From the NCBI RefSeq assembly GCF_902497875.1, contig NZ_CABVHY010000009.1:124001-188000 (forward strand): a stretch of DNA of 64,000 bases. The letters run 5' to 3'. Numbering within the stretch: position 1 is the stretch's first letter; each line of letters opens with the position of its first letter. Below the pieces are notes generated by a model that saw only the letters and a list, made by a program, of their open reading frames with translations, was not told the origin of the DNA and did no database searches. This document shows positions 56,518 to 64,000 of this stretch, piece by piece. The translations under genes were made by a program, and so were the position numbers. This DNA comes from Pseudomonas fluorescens (lineage in GTDB: Bacteria; Pseudomonadota; Gammaproteobacteria; Pseudomonadales; Pseudomonadaceae).

Positions 56518-57300
56518 ATGACCGTCACCCTCAAAACCCCCGAGGACATCGCGAAAATGCGTGTCGCCGGCAAACTGGCTGCCGATGTGCTGGAAATGAT
56601 CGCCCAACACGTCAAACCCGGCGTCACCACCGAAGAGCTGGACCGCATCTGCCACGACTATATCGTCAACGAGCAGAAAGCCATCCCTGCTCCGCTCAAC
56701 TACAAGGGCTTCCCGAAGTCGATCTGCACCTCGATCAACCATGTGGTCTGCCACGGCATCCCGAACGAGAAACCACTCAAAGATGGCGACACCCTGAACA
56801 TCGACGTGACTGTCATCAAAGATGGCTATCACGGTGACACCAGCCGGATGTTTCACGTCGGCACTGTGCCTGTGTGGGCCGAGCGCCTGTCCCAAGTGAC
56901 CCAGGAATGCATGTACAAGGCCATTGAACTGGTCAAGCCTGGCTGCCGCCTCGGCGATATCGGCGAAGTCATCCAGAAGCATGCCGAGAAAAACGGTTTC
57001 TCCGTGGTTCGCGAGTTCTGCGGCCACGGCATCGGCAAGGTGTTCCACGAAGAACCGCAGATCCTGCACTACGGGCGCGCCGGCACCGGTATGGAACTCA
57101 AGGAAGGCATGACCTTCACCATCGAGCCGATGATCAACCAGGGCAAGGCCGACACCAAGGTCCTGGGCGATGGCTGGACCGCAATCACCAAGGACCGCAA
57201 GCTGTCGGCCCAGTGGGAACACACCCTGCTGGTCACCGCTACCGGGTACGAGATCTTCACCCTGCGCAGCGATGACACTATCGCGCGCGTCTCGGCCTGA
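56518..57300 (+). CDS. map: Map, type I methionine aminopeptidase
   Basis: 260-residue dimetal peptidase that removes the initiator methionine. NIDVTVIKDGYHGDTSRMFHVG holds the two Asp ligands, FCGHGIGKVFHEEPQILHYG the His, and FTIEPMINQG plus the C-terminal EHTLLVT the Glu ligands. Divergent from rpsB, an arrangement common in Gammaproteobacteria; followed by glnD 42 bases on. Confidence 0.97.
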   Translation: MTVTLKTPEDIAKMRVAGKLAADVLEMIAQHVKPGVTTEELDRICHDYIVNEQKAIPAPLNYKGFPKSICTSINHVVCHGIPNEKPLKDGDTLNIDVTVIKDGYHGDTSRMFHVGTVPVWAERLSQVTQECMYKAIELVKPGCRLGDIGEVIQKHAEKNGFSVVREFCGHGIGKVFHEEPQILHYGRAGTGMELKEGMTFTIEPMINQGKADTKVLGDGWTAITKDRKLSAQWEHTLLVTATGYEIFTLRSDDTIARVSA

Positions 57301-57342
57301 TCTGCCCCGCTGCTCCCTATAGAAAGAAAGGAAAGCCAATCG

Positions 57343-60045
57343 ATGCCGCAGGTGGATCCAGAACTCTTCGACCGCGGTCAGTTCCAGGCTGAACTGGCCT
57401 TGAAGGCCAGCCCGATTGCGGCCTTCAAGAAAGCTATTCGTCAGGCCCGCGAGGTGCTTGATGAACGCTTTCGCTGCGGCCGGGATATCCGCCGACTGAT
57501 CGAGGATCGCGCCTGGTTCGTCGATAACATCCTGCAAAAGGCCTGGGACCAGTTCGACTGGAGCGAAGACGCCGACATCGCCCTGGTCGCGGTCGGCGGC
57601 TATGGCCGCGGTGAGTTGCATCCCTACTCTGACATCGACCTGCTGATCCTGCTGGACAGCGCCGATCATGAAATCTTCCGTGACTCCATCGAGCGTTTTC
57701 TGACGCTGCTGTGGGATATCGGCCTGGAAGTCGGGCAAAGCGTGCGCTCGGTGGACGAATGCGCAGAGGAAGCCCGAGCCGACCTGACAGTCGTCACCAA
57801 CCTCATGGAGAGCCGCACCATTACTGGCCCCGAGCGGTTGCGTCAGCGCATGCTGGAAGTCACCAGTACCGCTCATATGTGGCCGAGCAAGGAGTTTTTC
57901 CTGGCCAAGCGCGCCGAACAAAAGGCTCGCCACCACAAGTACAACGATACCGAATACAACCTGGAACCCAACGTCAAAGGTTCCCCCGGTGGCCTGCGGG
58001 ACATCCAGACCCTGCTGTGGGTCGCCCGGCGCCAATACGGTACGCTGAATCTGCGCGCGCTGGCTGGCGAAGGTTTTCTGGTGGAGAGCGAGAACGCCCT
58101 GCTGGCGTCGTCCCAGGAATTCCTCTGGAAAGTCCGCTACGCCCTGCACATGCTGGCCGGCCGCTCCGAAGACCGCCTGCTGTTCGACCACCAACGTTCG
58201 ATCGCCGGCTTGCTGGGCTTCGAGGGTGAGGACGCCAAGCACACCATCGAAAGCTTCATGCAGCAGTACTACCGAGTGGTCATGAGCATTGCCCAGCTCA
58301 GTGACCTGATCATCCAGCACTTCGAGGAAATCATTCTCGCGCCGGAAGATGAAACGCCACCGCAACCGCTCAATTCGCGCTTCCAGCTGCACGACGGCTA
58401 CATCGAAGTCACCCGGGTCAATGTGTTCAAGCGCACGCCATTCGCCATGCTGGAAATGTTCCTGCTTATGGCCCAGCACCCGGAGATCAAAGGGGTTCGC
58501 GCCGATACCGTACGCTTGCTACGGGAAAACCGTCACTTGATCGACGATGATTTCCGCAACGACATCCGCAATACCAGCCTGTTCATCGAATTGTTCAAGT
58601 GCGAGATCGGCATCCATCGCAATCTTCGACGGATGAACAGGTACGGCATCCTCGGGCGCTATTTGCCGGAGTTCGGCTTCATTGTCGGCCAGATGCAGCA
58701 CGACCTGTTCCACATCTATACGGTCGATGCCCATACCCTGAATCTGATCAAACACCTGCGCAAACTGCAGTACACCCAGGTTTCCGAGAAATTCCCGCTG
58801 GCCAGCAAACTCATGGGCAAGCTGCCCAAGCCCGAGCTGATCTACCTGGCCGGCCTGTATCACGACATCGGCAAGGGTCGGCATGGCGATCATTCGGACA
58901 TTGGCGCGGTGGATGCCGAGGCGTTCTGCGCGCGCCATCAACTGCCGCAGTGGGACACCCGGCTGATTGTCTGGCTGGTGCAGAACCATCTGGTGATGTC
59001 GACCACCGCCCAGCGCAAGGATCTTTCCGATCCACAGGTAATCCACGACTTCGCACAGATCGTCAGCGATGAAACCCACCTCGACTACCTGTACGTACTG
59101 ACCGTCGCCGACATCAACGCGACCAACCCGACCCTGTGGAATTCCTGGCGGGCCAGCCTGTTGCGTCAGCTCTACACCGAGACCAAGCGCGCCTTGCGCC
59201 GCGGCCTGGAAAACCCGGTGGATCGCGAAGAACAGATCCGCCAGACCCAGAGTGCCGCCTTGGACATCCTGGTGCGCGGCGGCACCGACCCGGACGACGT
59301 CGAACAGCTCTGGGCGCAATTGGGCGATGACTACTTCCTGCGTCATACCGCCGGCGACGTGGCCTGGCACAGCGATGCGATCCTGCAGCAACCGGCCGAT
59401 GGCGGCCCGCTGGTGCTGATTAAGGAAACCACTCAGCGGGAATTCGAGGGTGGCACCCAGATCTTCATCTACGCGCCGGATCAGCACGATTTCTTCGCCG
59501 TGACGGTGGCCGCGATGGACCAGCTCAACCTGAACATTCATGACGCTCGGGTCATCACCTCCAGCAGCCAGTTCACCCTCGACACCTATATCGTGCTCGA
59601 CACCGACGGCGACTCGATCGGCGACAATCCGGCACGGGTCAAGCAGATTCGCGACGGCCTGACCGAAGCCCTGCACAACCCGGATGACTACCCGACCATT
59701 ATCCAGCGTCGGGTGCCGCGCCAGCTCAAGCACTTTGCATTCCCGCCACAGGTCACCATCCACAACGATGCCCAGCGTCCGGTGACGGTCCTCGAGCTAA
59801 GCGCCCCGGATCGGCCTGGCCTGCTGGCGCGGATCGGTAACATCTTCCTCGAGTTCGACCTGTCACTGCAGAACGCCAAGATCGCCACCCTCGGCGAGCG
59901 CGTGGAAGACGTGTTTTTCATCACCGACGCGAATAATCAGCCGCTTTCAGACCCGCAACTGTGCAGCCGTTTGCAGGACGCAATCGTCAAACAGCTGAGC
60001 GTCAGCCATGAACCGAATATCGAACTGTCGCGCATCAGCATTTAG
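57343..60045 (+). CDS. glnD: GlnD, PII uridylyltransferase/uridylyl-removing enzyme
   Basis: 900-residue nitrogen sensor that uridylylates PII when glutamine is low and removes UMP when it is high. The nucleotidyltransferase domain has [17 protein letters not shown] (about 85-101); the HD hydrolase domain has [13 protein letters not shown] (His507); two C-terminal ACT domains (about 710-790 and 820-895) bind glutamine. AAAGGAAAG precedes the ATG. The map-glnD-dapC order is that of P. aeruginosa. Confidence 0.97.
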   Translation: MPQVDPELFDRGQFQAELALKASPIAAFKKAIRQAREVLDERFRCGRDIRRLIEDRAWFVDNILQKAWDQFDWSEDADIALVAVGGYGRGELHPYSDIDLLILLDSADHEIFRDSIERFLTLLWDIGLEVGQSVRSVDECAEEARADLTVVTNLMESRTITGPERLRQRMLEVTSTAHMWPSKEFFLAKRAEQKARHHKYNDTEYNLEPNVKGSPGGLRDIQTLLWVARRQYGTLNLRALAGEGFLVESENALLASSQEFLWKVRYALHMLAGRSEDRLLFDHQRSIAGLLGFEGEDAKHTIESFMQQYYRVVMSIAQLSDLIIQHFEEIILAPEDETPPQPLNSRFQLHDGYIEVTRVNVFKRTPFAMLEMFLLMAQHPEIKGVRADTVRLLRENRHLIDDDFRNDIRNTSLFIELFKCEIGIHRNLRRMNRYGILGRYLPEFGFIVGQMQHDLFHIYTVDAHTLNLIKHLRKLQYTQVSEKFPLASKLMGKLPKPELIYLAGLYHDIGKGRHGDHSDIGAVDAEAFCARHQLPQWDTRLIVWLVQNHLVMSTTAQRKDLSDPQVIHDFAQIVSDETHLDYLYVLTVADINATNPTLWNSWRASLLRQLYTETKRALRRGLENPVDREEQIRQTQSAALDILVRGGTDPDDVEQLWAQLGDDYFLRHTAGDVAWHSDAILQQPADGGPLVLIKETTQREFEGGTQIFIYAPDQHDFFAVTVAAMDQLNLNIHDARVITSSSQFTLDTYIVLDTDGDSIGDNPARVKQIRDGLTEALHNPDDYPTIIQRRVPRQLKHFAFPPQVTIHNDAQRPVTVLELSAPDRPGLLARIGNIFLEFDLSLQNAKIATLGERVEDVFFITDANNQPLSDPQLCSRLQDAIVKQLSVSHEPNIELSRISI

Positions 60046-60079
60046 CCGCGCGCCATGACCTGAGTGAGATCCGCCAGCA

Positions 60080-61279
60080 ATGAACAACGCTCTGAACCAG
60101 TTGCAGCCCTACCCGTTCGAGAAACTCCGCGCCCTGCTCGGCACCGTGCAACCCACAGCAGACAAACGCCCGATCGCCCTGTCCATCGGCGAGCCGAAAC
60201 ACCGCTCGCCGGGCTTTGTCGCCGAAGCGCTGGCCAGCAACCTGGACCAGATGGCGGTATACCCGACCACGCTGGGCATACCGGCCCTGCGCGAAGCGAT
60301 TGCTCACTGGTGCGAGCGCCGTTTCAGCGTTCCAGACGGCTGGCTCGACCCGGCGCGCAACGTACTGCCGGTCAACGGTACCCGGGAGGCGCTGTTCGCT
60401 TTCACCCAGACCGTGGTCAATCGCAGCGATGAAGCGCTGGTGATCAGCCCAAACCCGTTCTATCAGATCTACGAAGGTGCAGCCTTCCTCGCCGGGGCCA
60501 AGCCACATTACCTGCCATGCCTCGACGAAAACGGCTTCAATCCGGACTTCGACGCGGTGCCGGCAGAGATCTGGCAACGCTGCCAGATCCTGTTCCTGTG
60601 CTCGCCGGGTAACCCCACCGGCGCGCTGATCCCACTGGACACCTTGAAAAAGCTGATCGCCCTGGCCGATGAATTCGACTTCGTGATCGCTGCCGACGAG
60701 TGCTACAGCGAGCTGTACTTCGACGAACAAACACCGCCGCCGGGCCTGCTCAGCGCCTGCGTCGAATTGGGCCGCAAGGACTTCAAGCGCTGCGTGGTGT
60801 TCCACAGCCTGTCCAAACGCTCCAACTTGCCGGGCCTGCGTTCCGGTTTCGTCGCCGGCGATGCCGAGGTGCTCAAGGCGTTTCTGCTGTACCGCACTTA
60901 CCATGGCTGCGCCATGCCGGTTCAGACCCAGCTCGCCAGCATTGCGGCGTGGAACGACGAAGAACATGTACGCGCCAACCGCACGCTGTATCGGGAAAAG
61001 TTCGATGCGGTACTGGAGATTCTCAGTCCGGTACTGGACGTGCAGCGCCCGGATGGTGGTTTCTATCTGTGGCCGAATGTTGAAGGGGATGACGCCGAAT
61101 TCTGCCGCGAACTGTTCGCGCAAGAACATGTGACGGTGGTGCCAGGCTCGTACCTGTCCCGTGAAGTCGACGGCTTTAATCCGGGCGCCGGGCGCGTGCG
61201 GATGGCGCTGGTAGCGCCGCTGGCGGAATGTGTCGAAGCGGCAACGCGGATTCGCGACTTCATTCAGCGTCGGCGATAA
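60080..61279 (+). CDS. dapC: DapC, N-succinyldiaminopimelate aminotransferase
   Basis: 399-residue fold-type I PLP aminotransferase in the succinylase branch of lysine and diaminopimelate synthesis. The PLP Lys lies in HSLSKRSNLPGLRSGF; NPFYQIYEGAA, LCSPGNPTGALIPL, ADECYSELYF and the C-terminal GAGRVRMALVAPL are typical. It starts 34 bases after glnD and is followed by a REPIN, then the YffB-like gene and dapD. Confidence 0.93.
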   Translation: MNNALNQLQPYPFEKLRALLGTVQPTADKRPIALSIGEPKHRSPGFVAEALASNLDQMAVYPTTLGIPALREAIAHWCERRFSVPDGWLDPARNVLPVNGTREALFAFTQTVVNRSDEALVISPNPFYQIYEGAAFLAGAKPHYLPCLDENGFNPDFDAVPAEIWQRCQILFLCSPGNPTGALIPLDTLKKLIALADEFDFVIAADECYSELYFDEQTPPPGLLSACVELGRKDFKRCVVFHSLSKRSNLPGLRSGFVAGDAEVLKAFLLYRTYHGCAMPVQTQLASIAAWNDEEHVRANRTLYREKFDAVLEILSPVLDVQRPDGGFYLWPNVEGDDAEFCRELFAQEHVTVVPGSYLSREVDGFNPGAGRVRMALVAPLAECVEAATRIRDFIQRRR

Positions 61280-61289
61280 CAACACCTTC

Positions 61290-61373
61290 TGTAGGAGCTG
61301 GCGCAGGCTGCGATCTTTTGATTTTCAGCGCCCTTAATGACGCTAAAAGATCGCACGCCCGCGCCAGCCCCCA
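61290..61373. repeat. REPIN of a second family after dapC
   Basis: GTAGGAGCTGGCGCAGGCTG...GATCTTTT and the inverted AAAAGATCGCACGCCCGCGCCAGC form a pair around a short spacer. The arm differs from the CGCGAGCAAGCTCGC family at 29641 and 36574. Confidence 0.8.
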
Positions 61374-61519
61374 CGGAATCGCGTGTAGCCGCAATTTCAC
61401 CTGCGGCCCATTCCAGTAACACAATGCGACAAAGGTCGGCCGCCGCCGACGCCGAAACCGCCCGGTCATGGCATAATCCGTCACCTTTCGTTTCCAGCAC
61501 CTGCAAAGGGGGCAATTCC

Positions 61520-61882
61520 TTGACCGTCTCAAGCAAAACGTTGCACCTTTTCGGCATCAAAGCCTGCGACACCATGAAAAAGGCGCGCACCTGGCTCGAT
61601 GAAAACGCTGTCAACTATGACTTCCATGATTACAAAACGGCCGGAATCGACCGTGAACACCTGAGCCAGTGGTGCAACGAGCACGGCTGGCAAGTGGTAT
61701 TGAACCGTGCAGGCACGACCTTTCGCAAACTCGACGACGAACGCAAAGCCGATCTCGATCAAGCGAAAGCCATCGAACTGATGCTCGCACAACCCTCGAT
61801 GATCAAGCGCCCGGTGCTCGATCTCGGTGACAGAACCCTGATTGGCTTCAAGCCAGATATCTACGCGGCAGCTTTTGCATAA
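61520..61882 (+). CDS. ArsC/Spx-family protein, YffB-like
   Basis: 120-residue thioredoxin-fold protein of the ArsC/Spx family. LHLFGIKACDTMKKARTWLDENAVNYDFHDYK has one Cys at the active-site place but not the CX5R arsenate reductase motif. The rest (GTTFRKLD, IKRPVLDLGDR, LIGF) agrees with E. coli YffB, which likewise precedes a dap gene. It is probably a glutathione-dependent thiol protein; the true substrate is unknown. The start codon is TTG with AAGGGGG eight bases upstream. It is co-directional with dapD, 33 bases away. Confidence 0.83.
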   Translation: MTVSSKTLHLFGIKACDTMKKARTWLDENAVNYDFHDYKTAGIDREHLSQWCNEHGWQVVLNRAGTTFRKLDDERKADLDQAKAIELMLAQPSMIKRPVLDLGDRTLIGFKPDIYAAAFA

Positions 61883-61915
61883 GCCTGCCCGTTCATTATT
61901 GTAAGAGGTAACTGC

Positions 61916-62950
61916 ATGTCCACTACCCTGTTCAGCCTGGCATTTGGTGTCGGTACCCAGAATCGTCAAGGCGCGTGGCTGGAAGTGTTTTACGCCCAGC
62001 CATTGCTCAATCCATCGGCCGAGCTGGTTGCCGCCATTGCTCCGATCCTGGGTTACACCGAAGGCAATCAGGCCATCGCCTTCACCACCGCTCAAGCCGC
62101 GCAACTGGCCGAAGCCCTGAAAAGCGTCGATGCCGCTCAAGCCGCGTTGCTGACCCGTCTGGCCGAAAGCCACAAGCCGTTGGTCGCCACCTTGCTGGCA
62201 GAAGACGCCCAACTGAGTTCCACCCCCGAGGCCTACCTCAAGCTGCACTTGCTGTCCCATCGACTGGTCAAGCCCCATGGCCTGAACCTCGCCGGGATCT
62301 TCCCGCTGCTGCCGAACGTGGCCTGGACCAGCCAGGGCGCGATCGACCTTGCCGAACTGGCCGAGCACCAACTCGAAGCCCGTCTGCGCGGCGAGTTACT
62401 GGAAGTATTCTCGGTCGACAAGTTTCCGAAAATGACCGACTACGTGGTACCGGCTGGCGTGCGTATCGCTGACGCTGCACGGATTCGCCTGGGCGCCTAC
62501 GTCGGCGAAGGCACCACCGTGATGCACGAAGGCTTCGTCAACTTCAACGCCGGCACCGAAGGCCCGGGCATGATCGAAGGCCGCGTCTCGGCCGGCGTAT
62601 TCGTCGGCAAGGGTTCGGACCTGGGTGGCGGTTGCTCGACCATGGGCACCCTGTCCGGTGGTGGCAACATCATCATCAAGGTCGGCGAAGGCTGCCTGAT
62701 CGGCGCCAACGCCGGGATCGGCATTCCGTTGGGCGACCGCAACACCGTCGAATCCGGCCTGTACGTGACTGCCGGGACCAAAGTGGCGCTGCTCGACGAG
62801 AACAATCAACTGGTCAAAGTGGTCAAGGCTCGCGAACTGGCTGGTCAACCTGACCTGCTGTTCCGCCGCAATTCAGTGACCGGTGCCGTGGAATGCAAAA
62901 CCCACAAATCGGCCATCGAACTGAACGAAGCGCTGCACGCTCACAACTAA
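61916..62950 (+). CDS. dapD: DapD, tetrahydrodipicolinate N-succinyltransferase
   Basis: 344-residue enzyme of the long DapD class found in pseudomonads. The C-terminal left-handed beta-helix carries VPAGVRIADAARIRLGAYVGEGTTVMHEGFVNFNAGT and the GSDLGGGCSTMGTLSGGGN motif. It succinylates tetrahydrodipicolinate from succinyl-CoA, providing the substrate that DapC transaminates. It is preceded by AAGAGG. Confidence 0.95.
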   Translation: MSTTLFSLAFGVGTQNRQGAWLEVFYAQPLLNPSAELVAAIAPILGYTEGNQAIAFTTAQAAQLAEALKSVDAAQAALLTRLAESHKPLVATLLAEDAQLSSTPEAYLKLHLLSHRLVKPHGLNLAGIFPLLPNVAWTSQGAIDLAELAEHQLEARLRGELLEVFSVDKFPKMTDYVVPAGVRIADAARIRLGAYVGEGTTVMHEGFVNFNAGTEGPGMIEGRVSAGVFVGKGSDLGGGCSTMGTLSGGGNIIIKVGEGCLIGANAGIGIPLGDRNTVESGLYVTAGTKVALLDENNQLVKVVKARELAGQPDLLFRRNSVTGAVECKTHKSAIELNEALHAHN

Positions 62951-62970
62951 GCAGAGCGTCAAACGATCAC

Positions 62971-62993
62971 CTGTAGGAGCGTCGCTCCTACAG
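62971..62993. repeat. short REP-like palindrome after dapD
   Basis: CTGTAGGAGCG-T-CGCTCCTACAG has 11-base perfect arms with a single base between, 20 bases after the dapD stop. No T-run. Confidence 0.7.
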
Positions 62994-63035
62994 GGTCAGG
63001 CGTACACCCGCCCATGTTCACCAGGGCTCAATAGC

Positions 63036-64000
63036 ATGATGATTTCCTCTCCCTGGCGCGCCGATTTTCCGGCCATCGCCGCTCTGCAACGGCAAGACCA
63101 GACCTATCTGGACAACGCCGCCACCACTCAGAAACCCCAAGCCCTGCTGGACGCCCTGACGCACTACTACGCCAACGGCGCGGCCAATGTACATCGGGCT
63201 CAACACCTGCCGGGCGCCCACGCCACCCAGGCGTTCGAAGACAGTCGTGGCAAGGTTGCCCAGTGGCTGAATGCCGGCGCTGACGGGCAGATCATTTTTA
63301 CCCATGGCGCGACCTCCGCGCTGAACCTCCTGGCCTATGGCCTGGAACACCAATTCAATCCGGGCGATGAAATCGTCATCAGCGCCCTGGAACACCACGC
63401 CAACCTGCTGCCGTGGCAACAGCTGGCCCTGCGTCGCGACCTTGAGCTGATTGTCCTGCCATTGGACGCCGATGGCCTGATCGATCTTGACGCCGCGGCC
63501 AGCCTGATCGGCCCGCGCACTCGCCTGCTGGCGGTCAGCCAGTTGTCCAACGTACTGGGTGCCTGGCAGCCGTTGCCGGCACTGCTGGCGATGGCCAAGG
63601 CCCATGACGCGTTGACCGTGGTCGATGGCGCTCAGGGCGTGGTCCATGGCCGCCACGATGTGCAGGCGCTGGGTTGCGACTTCTATGTATGTTCCAGTCA
63701 CAAGCTCTACGGGCCGGACGGGCTTGGCGTGCTGTTTGGCCGTAACGAGGCGTTGCGCCAGCTGCGTCATTGGCAATTTGGCGGTGAAATGGTGCAAAAC
63801 GCCGACTATCAGCACGCCTCCTTCCGCCCCGCCCCGCTCGGTTTCGAAGCCGGAACCCCGCCGATTGCCAGCGTTATCGGCCTTGGCGCGACCCTCGATT
63901 ACCTGAGCGGGCTCGATCAGGACGCGGTGAACGCCCATGAGGCCGCCTTGCATGCCTATTTGCTGCAAGGCCTGCTCGCGCGCAAAGGCCTCCGCCTGCT
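63036..64000 (+). CDS. csdA: Class V aminotransferase, cysteine desulfurase (CsdA/SufS-type), 3' end beyond window
   Basis: PLP enzyme that releases sulfur from cysteine. 321 residues are visible of about 400. The N-terminal YLDNAATTQKP, ALEHHANLLPWQQL, VDGAQGVVHGRHDVQALGCDFYVCSSHKLYGPDG (with the PLP Lys in SSHK) and the GGEMVQ segment are typical. The catalytic-loop Cys lies beyond the edge, so CsdA and SufS cannot be separated with certainty; position after dapD matches a P. aeruginosa csdA-like gene. Two ATGs in tandem open the frame at 63036. Confidence 0.88.
   Translation, partial: MMISSPWRADFPAIAALQRQDQTYLDNAATTQKPQALLDALTHYYANGAANVHRAQHLPGAHATQAFEDSRGKVAQWLNAGADGQIIFTHGATSALNLLAYGLEHQFNPGDEIVISALEHHANLLPWQQLALRRDLELIVLPLDADGLIDLDAAASLIGPRTRLLAVSQLSNVLGAWQPLPALLAMAKAHDALTVVDGAQGVVHGRHDVQALGCDFYVCSSHKLYGPDGLGVLFGRNEALRQLRHWQFGGEMVQNADYQHASFRPAPLGFEAGTPPIASVIGLGATLDYLSGLDQDAVNAHEAALHAYLLQGLLARKGLRL

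Overview
The window is a stretch of chromosome from a Pseudomonas of the fluorescens group. Gene order from dgkA through recX-recA-pncC, mutS-fdxA-rpoS-nlpD-pcm-surE-truD-ispF, fghA-adhC-gfnR, ispD-ftsB-eno-kdsA-pyrG-tilS-accA-dnaE, rnhB-lpxB-lpxA-fabZ-lpxD-skp-bamA-rseP-dxr-cdsA-uppS-frr-pyrH-tsf-rpsB to map-glnD-dapC-dapD follows the P. aeruginosa PA3603-PA3667 order closely. The GC-rich codon use, an RsmZ small RNA between fdxA and rpoS, and REP/REPIN repeats with the core CGCGAGCAAGCTCGCTCC also point to this group. Almost all of the DNA is core genome, and I see no rRNA, tRNA, CRISPR array, transposase or broken gene.

Layout. 1-11.7 kb: kup (cut by the window edge), rimO, a YjaB-like acetyltransferase, a pseudouridine-synthase-like protein that lacks the catalytic Asp, a DUF1456 protein, rhlG, trmO, the divergent fpr/finR pair, dgkA, erdR, a DMT exporter and a DTW tRNA-modifying enzyme. 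11.7-20.4 kb: a PA3611-like secreted protein, a 640-base gene-free stretch, a LOG-family protein, recX-recA-pncC and mutS. Between pncC and mutS, a known tailocin/prophage insertion site in this group, only a holin and an S24-type repressor are present. A strong promoter covered by ATGCAT palindromes faces the holin.

20.4-29.6 kb: fdxA, rsmZ, then a leftward run ispF-truD-surE-pcm-nlpD-rpoS, and the glutathione-dependent formaldehyde detoxification genes fghA and adhC with their divergent regulator gfnR. 29.7-41.3 kb: ispD-ftsB-eno-kdsA-pyrG, tilS, accA and dnaE.

41.5-56.1 kb: a leftward block of tightly packed, often overlapping genes for lipid A, outer-membrane assembly, isoprenoids and translation. 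Reading in the direction of transcription it runs rpsB, tsf, pyrH, frr, uppS, cdsA, dxr, rseP, bamA, skp, lpxD, fabZ, lpxA, lpxB, rnhB. 56.5-64 kb: rightward map and glnD, then dapC, an ArsC/YffB-like protein, dapD and a cysteine desulfurase cut by the right edge.

The genes work together as envelope building (lpx, bam, skp, uppS, fabZ, cdsA, dap), isoprenoid supply (ispF, ispD, dxr, uppS), DNA repair and SOS (recA, recX, mutS, with a LexA box at recA), stationary-phase and Gac/Rsm control (rpoS, rsmZ) and nitrogen sensing (glnD). The most interesting non-gene structures are the repressor/holin remnant with its operators, the rsmZ locus with a variant GacA box, two very long hairpins (after eno, and between rnhB and dnaE), and a terminator whose U-tract abuts the ispF start codon.
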